Shown here piece after piece: positions 57,228 to 64,000 of a stretch of 64,000 nt of DNA. The notes below the pieces were generated by a model. The model ran no database searches, was not told the DNA's origin, and saw nothing but the letters and a program-made list of their open reading frames with translations. The first letter of the stretch is position 1; every line of letters begins with the position of its first letter. Origin of the DNA: Bilabrum cf. latius. Taxonomy: Eukaryota > Bigyra: Bicosoecida > Bigyra > Bicosoecida. The DNA lies in assembly GCA_965178125.1 (NCBI GenBank), contig OZ237739.1:1364001-1428000 (forward strand). Reading direction: 5' to 3'. The translations under genes and the position numbers were made by a program.

Positions 57228-60200
57228 TCATTCACGGACGGCGGCCAGCGCAGATGCTACCTCCCGCAGCAGCCCCTCCGCCGACAGCCTCGGGTCCGTG
57301 CCCTTGACAAACGCGAGCCCCACGTCACCAGCCACCTTGCACTGCATCAGCTCCCGCCGCCGAGCCAGCAGCGTCCCGGCCGCGGCAAGGACGAGCGGCT
57401 GCAAGGAGTTGAGAGCGAGCACACGGTCCCAGAGGGCGAGCACCTGCCTCGGGGCGAGCACGTTGGAGAGCGCGCCCCGGAGCATGGGCATGAGGCATCG
57501 GATCGGATCAGCTCCGATCGACGCCAGGTGTGACCCCAACTCGGGGTCACACAGGGCCAGCACCGCCTCGGACTCGGCCAGGAGGGGCAGCAGCGTGTCG
57601 GGGGCGGATGACACGGCCTGCAGGCGGCACCAGAAGCGCTAGTAGAGGGCGCGGTGCAGCGCCCACGCAGTCTCCTCCCTGGAGCAGACAAGGACGAGGG
57701 GTGCCAGCAGCTGCCCGGTGGGCCCACTTGGCACCACACCGCTGGGGCTGGCCGTGGGCACCGGCCACGGGCCGTCGGGTCCTGCCGGCAGCCGCGTCGG
57801 GCAGCCCGTGGGCCGCACCGTGCACGACTGGGGCAGGGAAGCGTCTCTGTGGAAGGCGACGCTCAGCCTGCTCACCGCATCCACGAATGGAAAGTAGTGC
57901 GCCGAATCGCAGGCCCGCTCCCCCTCGAGTGCAGCAGCCACGTCCGTCAGCAACCGGATGCCAGGGGGCAGGGGCTGGGCGGTGCCCTCAGCAGAGGAGG
58001 GGGCACCGGCAGTTGATGCACCAGCCCCTGCTGTTGCCACCGCTGCCCCATCCAGCACGCGCACGATGCCCCCGGGGGTCACCGCTAGAGCCAGCGCCGC
58101 CTTGGTCGCAAGCACCGCGCTCTCCTGCCCCGAGGGACCCTAGCCCGACCTGCCCGCCTCCTTGACCGCGCTGCGCACCACCCCCACGTGCACCTTGAGG
58201 CCCTGCGAGCAGGCCTTGCCGAACGTGCGGGCGCGGGAGGCTCGAGCTGCCGCCGCCGCCGCCGCCGCCGCCCTGCCCTCCGCCTCCCTCCTGTCCTGCT
58301 CCGCGAACGGATCGGCTGCCGCTGCTCCGGCCACTCCGCCCAGAGCTCCTGCACCAGCGCCCCCGTCCTCGAGAAAGCCGTCCTCCTCGCCATCATCCTC
58401 GTCCTCCTCGTTGGTATCAAAGACGCCCAGTTCCTCCGCATCGATGGCCAGTTGCCCGTCCCCAGCCAGCACGCCGTCGCTGCCCTCGTCCTTCTCCTTC
58501 TCCTTGCTTTCCTCCTCCTCCTCATCATCGTCCTCCTCATCGTCCTCATCCTCCACCTCTTCGCCCTCTGCCGCCTGCTTGGGCAGAGCCGCTGCCGCGT
58601 CTCCCTTGAGCAGACCGAGGGCAGACACGGGGGCCCGGACCCCGCTGCCCTTGAAGAGCCTCGCATCCGCTGCCTCCGTCTCCTCCGCTGCCCGGGCCAC
58701 CTCCACTGGCACGTCGTCGTCCCCGCGGGTAGTGCGCGGCAGCAGCCGGTACGACAGCTGGATCCCCGTCTTGGACGCGCGCAGGGGCACCCTGGCCTCC
58801 CGCAAGAGGGCGAGGTACGCCCTTCTCGCCGCCGTGCGCCAGGCCCCGTCCTCAGCCCGGGACGCAGCACGAGCCTCCGCGCTCGTCACATCACCGGCCT
58901 CCATCTCCTCCGGCACCGGTTCATCCGGCACGGGCACGCCTGCCGCCTCAGCCGCCGCCTCGGCAGCAGCCCCAGCCAGCGCCCACTCGAGTCGCACCCC
59001 CAGAGCGTCCAGCCACAGGGAACAGCGGTCCTGATCGGAGGCGCCCGCTCGGAGCTGTCGCAGCGCGCCCGCAACTGGCCCCTCCCCCTCCTCCTCGTCT
59101 TCCCCCACCACCTGGCTAGCTCTCTCTGAAGGGCCAGCAGCAGCAGCAGCAGAAGCAGCGCCCCCGTCCCCGCCGGCCTCGGCCAGCGCGGCGGCCTTGC
59201 ACTCGGATTCGAACCCGCGCGTTGCAATCGCCAGCTCCTTCCTCTCCGCCCCTAGCCTGCCCTGCGCAGCGGCATCCGCTGCAGTCTTCTTGCTCCTGGC
59301 CTGCCTCGGGGTGAGCGCCCTCGGAGTCGTTGTTCCCTGGCTCGAGGAGGAAGCAGGCCTGCCCTTGCTCGGGGAGCGATGGTCCACGGGCTCCCCCCCG
59401 AAGTCGTCGTCGTCGTAACCCATCCACGCCCCGGGGGCCTCCAGCGCGGCGGTGCGGGCCCGCGCCGATATTCCGTGTGACGAGTGCCCCGGCTCCAGCA
59501 GCCACCCGGCCTCGAAGCGCCTGCTGGCGGTCCCCGGGGCCGAGGGCAGAGCGCCCATGGATGCCAGCCGGGCGAGGAGCCGGGCCCGGCGGGGGCGGGT
59601 GGCGGCGCCCAGGGGTAGCCGGATCCGCCTCCAATCCTCGATCGGAGCCGCGGCAAATGCCTCGCCAGCGCCGCTCCCCGCCGAGCCCCCGGCCTCGCCC
59701 GCGGGGATGGACACCGCTGCCTCGCTGCGGCCCCTGTCCTCGGCAGCAGCGGTGATGATGCCCACTTCCGCGCCCGCATCGCTGGCATCAGCTCCCCCCA
59801 ATCGAACCGCCGCCCCCGCCCCCGCGGCCTCCAGCACGGCCTCCAGCACCGCCTCCTCGCCCACGAGGCAGGCCTTCTGCAGCTCCAGCGGGAACTCCGA
59901 GAGCCGCTTGCCCGGCTGTGACTGGCGGGGGTCCGGGCCCGCGGGCAGCGGCCTGGTGCTGTCAGTCGGGGAGATATCGGTAGCATCAACCGCGGCCCCG
60001 AGCTCCCTGGTTACGCTGCCAGGGCCCATCCCGACGGCGGCGCGCGGGCGGGCAGCCACGCCCAGCCGGATGGGATCCAGCTCCTCCTCCGGAGGCCGCG
60101 CCATGACGGCGCGCTTGTGGCCGTAAGACCTAGCGACCTCGGCAACCGCTCCATAGTCGATGTCGCTGCAGTGGTAGAACTTGTCCCCGGGCTGCCAGCC

Positions 60201-60602
60201 CGTCGGCATTCCTACCTACAGCGACGTCTGCAGCACGTTCCGTTCGCATACTCGCTGCAGCGCCGCAGCACTCGCTCGCACGCTCGGAATTGGTTCGTTC
60301 GCTACTGCGTCACTCGAAGCCGGGAATATTCCATCTGTTCCTGCGGATCCAAGCACACAAGCGGGTGCCGATGCTGTGCCTGGGTTTCCTTCAGCCGCAA
60401 ATCGAAAGCCTGGGTGGAGCTGAAGCTGCATAGAGGCGATGAGTGCGCCATCATTTTGCTGTACTGAAGATATTGCATCGCTGGGGTCCGAACCACCGTT
60501 AGTCTTGAGAGCATCTTGCAAAACTGCCGCGGGCAGCTCGGCCGCATGTGCAACGAGCGGGTGCTGACCGATGGTATCCAGGAGGCGACTTCGGGTTTCC
60601 AT
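57228..60602 (-). CDS. TBC1D19: TBC1D19-like Rab GTPase-activating protein
   Basis: 1,124 residues, one exon. TBC proteins accelerate GTP hydrolysis by Rab GTPases in vesicle traffic. The C-terminal part has the TBC1D19-like end: ALHRALY-Q-RFWCRLQAV, ESEAVLALCDPELGSHLASIG, VLAPRQVLALWDRVLALNS, GTDPRLSAEGLLREVA. The middle carries TBC-flanking helices interrupted by acidic inserts (EDEDDEEDDDEEEEE). The N-terminal METRSRLLDTIGQHPLVAHA and DKFYHCSDIDYGAVAEVA regions resemble TBC1D19 family leaders. TAGs at 60216, 58140 and 57639 are Gln; the stop is TGA. The usual catalytic Arg and Gln fingers (IxxDxxR, YxQ) were not identified, so activity is uncertain. More than twice the length of animal TBC1D19 (about 526 residues). 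Confidence 0.75.
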
Positions 60603-61463
60603 TGCTACGGATCGTGTAATAGAAGAAAAGTGCGCCCGATAGCGCGGTGATCAAAACCAGATGCGGCGGCGCAGTGCTGCGAACGAGCCCGCTTTGTGTA
60701 GGGGCGCCTCGCCGTGACGATTGCCGAGTGGTGGTTGACAGCATTCAACATGTCGGCTCGAAACGCCTGCTGCGGGCACACACATCGCACAGAATTGCAG
60801 TCAAGGATGCTTTCATATACCAGACTCGCTCAATGAGCCAGCTCTCGGCCCTCATGGCGAATGAGAGCCACCGTGACGGACGGTACACGCGTAGTCCACG
60901 AGATTAGAGTCGGCCCCCGCCTCGTCGCCATGACAGTGACCGCGCGGCAGCACTCTCCCAACCCCAATCAGCACGAAATGGCGGCCTGCTGGAGCAAGTG
61001 CCAGGAAGCACGCACGCCGCTCCGCCCAACTGCCCAGCAGGGGCCTGGCCGATACACGAATCAGATGCGTGCTCTGTCGTGCCCTGTCGTGCCCGCCTTG
61101 CGATAGACCGCGGCAATGGGGCGCTCGCCCTGCCGCCGCTGCGTGCACTGCATTGCGCTTCAAGCTACCCGTTCATCAAAATTCCCCCAATAGCTTGTCT
61201 GCCTCAATGCACGCCAAGGCCAAGGCCAAGCGGTGGGACGATCCGTGCCCAGGTGTTTCAACGTGACCACAAGACTAACACGTCGAGTGCCAAGCCCACG
61301 GGCACGGCTGTGGACGCACTCCGTAAGGCACTGTCGGTAGCATAACGTGCTGCATGTGTCCCCCACACTCCCCGTAGCTGTCACTGGCAGCTCCAGGTGT
61401 CGCGCACTACTCCTAGTTGTTTAGAAGTAGTAGTGCTAGCAGCGGCAGCCCCGCTCCATCCCA
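60603..61463. other. Intergenic, 861 nt, possible small unassigned ORF
   Basis: Holds the TBC1D19 promoter. A plus-strand frame from ATG 60833 (MSQLSALMANESHRDGR..) passes one TAG (60905) and runs to a TAA at 61346. It has no recognised homology and an amino-acid make-up like other GC-rich shadows. I do not call it a gene. Confidence 0.4.
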
Positions 61464-62080
61464 TCACACCTCGTCCTCGGCGAGAAGCATGTTGGGGATG
61501 CCCTTCGTGATGGGGTACGCGCGGCCGCAGTTTGGGCATACAAGACTACCCTCCTGCACGTGAATCTGCGGAGGGAAAGGACATGCGCAGAACGGGGAGA
61601 AGACCTGTGGGCAACGACGAAAAGAGCTCTGTATTCAACGGCGCGGCATGACGGCTCACATCCATGATCAGCTTGTGCACCGACTTCAAGAACCCTTCAT
61701 CTTTTACTGCTCCATCAGGAATTTTCTCGGGTAGACTGGCTACACCAAGCTCAGCCGCAGTTTTTCGCAGTGCAGCCCAGTCCAACTTCGGGATGAGGCC
61801 CTCGATCAGTTCGGCGTTGAAATCGGTCGCCTCCTGGACAAGCCCCCTCGGGTTGGGAGCAATCTTGAGTGGAAATGAAAGAAGCGTACCATCGGTACGT
61901 CTTGCGGTCGCCAGACAAGCCTGTGATTGGGGATTAAACAGGGCGGCTGGTGTTTAGAGGCAGTGTGCTCCAGCAGTACCCAAGCCAAAAGCGATTTGAC
62001 TATTGATTCGTCGCAAATTACATGGACATGATACTTACTTTGACGTTACATACAAGCATATTGTGGGTAAGTAGGCGCAT
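61464..62080 (-). CDS. TRMT112: TRMT112, methyltransferase activator subunit
   Basis: 134 residues from three exons: 62039..62080, 61660..61920, 61464..61565, with introns of 118 (GTAAGT) and 94 nt (GTGAGC); 135 codons, TGA stop. TRMT112/Trm112 is a small zinc protein that binds and activates methyltransferases acting on tRNA, rRNA and eRF1. The spliced protein reads [89 protein letters not shown]. Cys11, Cys16 and the C-terminal CPNC pair match the zinc ligands of yeast Trm112, which supports the exon choice. Relevant to the window's code change, because one TRMT112 partner (HEMK2/Mtq2) methylates eRF1. Confidence 0.94.
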
Positions 62081-62195
62081 GGTGTGTTAGTCCTCTATTG
62101 GTCTCAAGTGCAACTTCCCCGTTCTGCCTTTGCAATATAACGTTACCTAAACATTTTAAACCAGACTCGAAGCGATCACAATCTGTGTCTCGTTG
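62081..62195. promoter_or_regulatory. Shared divergent promoter region (TRMT112 / PPIH)
   Basis: 115 nt between two divergent start codons. AT-rich (ataacgttacctaaacat). Role inferred from position. Confidence 0.4.
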
Positions 62196-62822
62196 ATGGC
62201 AGCGACTGCGTCGTCTACCCCTGCAAGTGCAACATCATCAACTTCTTCTAGTGTTCTTGACGAGTTCAAGGAATAGACCTTGAACGATGCCTTAAAGCGA
62301 GGGCACGACGTTGTGTTTCTTGACGTTGCGATTGCCGGCAAGAAAGTAGGCAGAATAAAGATTGAGTTGTTCAACTCAGTGACACCAAAGACAGCAGACA
62401 ACTTTAGACAGTTCTGCACCGGCGAATACAAGAAAGGAGGCCTCCCAATTGGATACAAGGGGAGCAAGTTCCATCGCGTAATCAAGGATTTTATGCTATA
62501 GGGCGGAGATTTCATCAAGGGAAACGGTACGGGGAGCCTATCCATTTATGGCTCGCAATTCGATGACGAGAATTTTAAGCTCAAGCACAAGACCGGTGGG
62601 ATGCTCTCAATGGCAAACACTGGGCCGGGAACGGGCACGAACGGCTGCCAGTTCTTTGTTACCACCGTGCCTTGCGAGTGGCTGGACGGAAAGCACGTAG
62701 TGTTTGGGCGGGTTTTGGACACTGAAAGTATGAAGGTAGTCTCCATGGTGGAGAACATCCCGACGAAGGGCAGGGACGTACCGGTGCATGCCGTAGAAAT
62801 AGTTGAGTGCGGACAGCTGTGA
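62196..62822 (+). CDS. PPIH: Cyclophilin H-like peptidyl-prolyl isomerase
   Basis: 208 residues, single exon, TGA stop. Cyclophilin H is the PPIase of the U4/U6.U5 tri-snRNP. The domain is complete: [125 protein letters not shown]. Active-site Arg (FHR), Phe, Gln and Trp are present. The Gln of FMIQGGDF, invariant in active cyclophilins, is the TAG at 62499. A second TAG (62274) lies in the Ser/Thr-rich leader EFKE-Q-TLNDA. The start ATG 62196 is the first in frame. This is the clearest single demonstration of the codon change in the window. Confidence 0.95.
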
Positions 62823-63165
62823 ACTTCGTTGAACATGGTACGAAGGTAGCGAATAGAATGACATACACGAGTATGTCGTAAACTTGGGGCATTGGAGCAT
62901 TGGGTGAGGCGAGGGGTGTTGTGGCTCAATTCTTCCTTTCCCTTCAGGGGCTGATGTTGGTGCTGGGCGAGGAGACCTCCGCTGCCTGTCCCCCCAGCTA
63001 GGGCAACCACGACCGTGACGCTGTGGCAGCACATTGACGTACTTCTTGGCGATAGCTGGTTCCTTATGCGAGGTATCTAAGGATGAATCACGTCAGGAGG
63101 TCCAGAACGCAAGCCAGCCTCGGCTGCGGCCACTGCCGGGAGGGCACGGATCGACGGCTCGGCTT
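62823..63165. other. Intergenic after PPIH
   Basis: 343 nt. No supported gene on either strand; minus-strand frames here are antisense to PPIH. Confidence 0.45.
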
Positions 63166-63393
63166 ATGTTACGCATCCTGCCCGCCTTTAGACAGCTGCA
63201 GAGATCGACGACCAGACGCACGATGGCGGCTGCGCCGTCAGGCAGCCTGAGGAGAGTTCTCCGAGCAGTGTGGGGCAGCCGCACGCCTGGAAGACCTCTG
63301 GTGGAGAACGAACGGGGCGAATTCCAGCATTACACAACGTCAAAATTGTCACTGGCTGCAATTAATTTCCTGCCCCGCGCGAACAACCACTAA
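63166..63393 (+). CDS. Small ORF, 75 residues, possible mitochondrial protein
   Basis: MLRILPAFRQLQRSTTRRT has the Arg/Ser/Leu make-up of a mitochondrial presequence. The following LRRVLRAVWGSRTPGRPLVE and GEFQHYTT faintly recall the start of NDUFAF2/NDUFA12-type assembly factors, but this is weak. It would end in TAA at 63391, the only TAA stop in the window, so either the gene is not real, it is spliced, or UAA is still a stop. Confidence 0.28.
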   Translation: MLRILPAFRQLQRSTTRRTMAAAPSGSLRRVLRAVWGSRTPGRPLVENERGEFQHYTTSKLSLAAINFLPRANNH

Positions 63394-63431
63394 CATGTCT
63401 CGCATTAAGAGCCAAGTTGGCAATCATCACC

Positions 63432-64000
63432 ATGGTGCACCGCTGTGAGCGCGCCGTTACCACACAGTAAGCAACGCTGCAAACTAACTAGCACAAACGA
63501 GTGCACCCGAAGCAATTTCAACAGCATGAATTTCCTTAGGGCTGCGGTCAGTGGGAAGAGATAGCGCCTGAAGGATGGCGACTACGACCTGGACTTGACC
63601 TACATTACTGATCGGCTCATTGCAATGGGATTGCCTGCCTTCGGCATGGAGGGGATGTATCGGAACGATGGGACAGAAGTGAGCCGCTTTTTAAGGGAGA
63701 AGCACAGGGATGCAGCTTGGATTTGCAACCTTAGCGAGAGGCTGTACGACAAGGAGCTCTTTGACAATCGCGTGAGCGAGCTAGGTTTCCCGGACCACCA
63801 TTCACCTCCATTAGAAATTGCTTTAGGAAATCTATATGCTACGGAATCATGGCTGAGAGCCGGCGAGGCGAACGTTGTTGTAGTGCACTGCCTAGCCGGC
63901 AAGGGCCGCACAGGCGCGATCCTGGGGGGCTTTCTAGCGATGATAGGCACCTTTGCGTTCGAGCCAGTGCGACCCGTGCCCGGAAAATCCCTGTCCGACT
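63432..64000 (+). CDS. PTEN: PTEN phosphatase, 5' part, cut by right edge
   Basis: Phosphoinositide 3-phosphatase N-terminal domain. The main exon from 63525 encodes MNFLRAAVSGKR-Q-RLKDGD, YDLDLTYITDRLIAMGLPA, GMYRNDGTEVSRFLREKH, ERLYDKELFDNRV, FPDHHSPPLEIAL (general-acid Asp) and the P-loop VVHCLAGKGRTGA (Cys and Arg intact). The first Lys of the PTEN signature HCKAGKGRTG is Leu here; the second Lys is kept. TAG at 63562 is read as Gln. A 58-nt intron (63467..63524, gtaagc.. with a ctaac branch-like site ..caacag) may join a short first exon (63432..63466, ATG in the context caccATGG). If not, translation starts at ATG 63526, which aligns with the PTEN start. The C2 domain is outside the window. 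Confidence 0.88.

Noticed and set aside
59195-59225. tRNA-like T-arm (gggttcgaatccg on the minus strand)
   Set aside because: It lies within the TBC1D19 coding frame, and no matching acceptor or anticodon stem could be drawn around it.
58162-60126. Plus-strand ORFs of 220 to 313 codons
   Set aside because: Antisense to TBC1D19; low-complexity Ser/Ala/Leu.
60833-61348. Plus-strand frame through one TAG to a TAA
   Set aside because: No recognised family, no splice support and shadow-like composition; not enough for a gene call.
62546-63034. Minus-strand 162-codon ORF
   Set aside because: Mostly antisense to cyclophilin H; no independent homology.
1-64000. Interpreting the TAG-broken genes as pseudogenes, frameshifts or programmed readthrough
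   Set aside because: All breaks are TAG only, frames never shift, protein domains continue across them, and conserved Gln positions coincide with TAG. Random decay would also give TGA, TAA and indels.

Overview
This is a GC-rich nuclear fragment from a unicellular eukaryote (protist). GT-AG introns of about 40 to 180 nt, eukaryote-only proteins (senataxin-type helicase, U2SURP, sideroflexin, PTEN, Yippee, TRMT112, cyclophilin H, TBC1D19) and poly-Q/poly-S tracts exclude a prokaryote. I cannot place it more finely from sequence alone.

The most important point for reading the window is the genetic code. Under the standard code most genes are broken by in-frame TAG. I counted about 50 such TAGs in 11 genes. 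The reading frame continues with clear homology across each one. Several TAGs sit exactly where the family has glutamine: cyclophilin H DFM[I/L]-Q-GGDF, phosphodiesterase NAF-Q-VATESELA, and ABT1/ESF2 A-Q-AKR. One TAG lies inside a CAG poly-glutamine tract. All reliably completed genes end in TGA. TAA is seen neither as a stop nor as a sense codon in any confident gene. The coordinates below assume UAG = Gln with UGA as stop.

Layout from left to right. On the minus strand lie an ABCC transporter (cut by the left edge) and a Sen1/senataxin-type helicase. A plus-strand sideroflexin diverges from the helicase. Then, on the minus strand, come an NYN-domain RNase with a repeated C-terminal module, a PepN-type M1 aminopeptidase with four exons, and a giant 2,689-residue TPR-like protein. 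On the plus strand follow the spliceosomal U2SURP and a 3,005-residue protein that joins an ADCY10-like soluble adenylyl cyclase (two cyclase domains and a P-loop ATPase module) to PH, C2-like and cyclic-nucleotide phosphodiesterase domains. Next is an array of five nearly identical ~2.14 kb units, each with its own TATA box and a CCCH-zinc-finger plus von Willebrand A gene.

The right part holds a BIRC6-like ubiquitin-conjugating enzyme, a Yippee protein, ESF2/ABT1, a small gene whose ATG overlaps that of ESF2, a D-rich secreted membrane protein, TBC1D19, TRMT112, cyclophilin H and the start of PTEN.

Functionally, the window mixes RNA metabolism (helicase, NYN RNase, U2SURP, PPIH, ESF2, TRMT112, CCCH proteins) with signalling (cAMP synthesis and breakdown, PTEN, TBC RabGAP). 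Neighbouring genes show no operon logic. Two divergent pairs share short promoters (helicase/SFXN 155 nt; TRMT112/PPIH 115 nt). Spliced models were checked by phase: every complete multi-exon model sums to a multiple of three.
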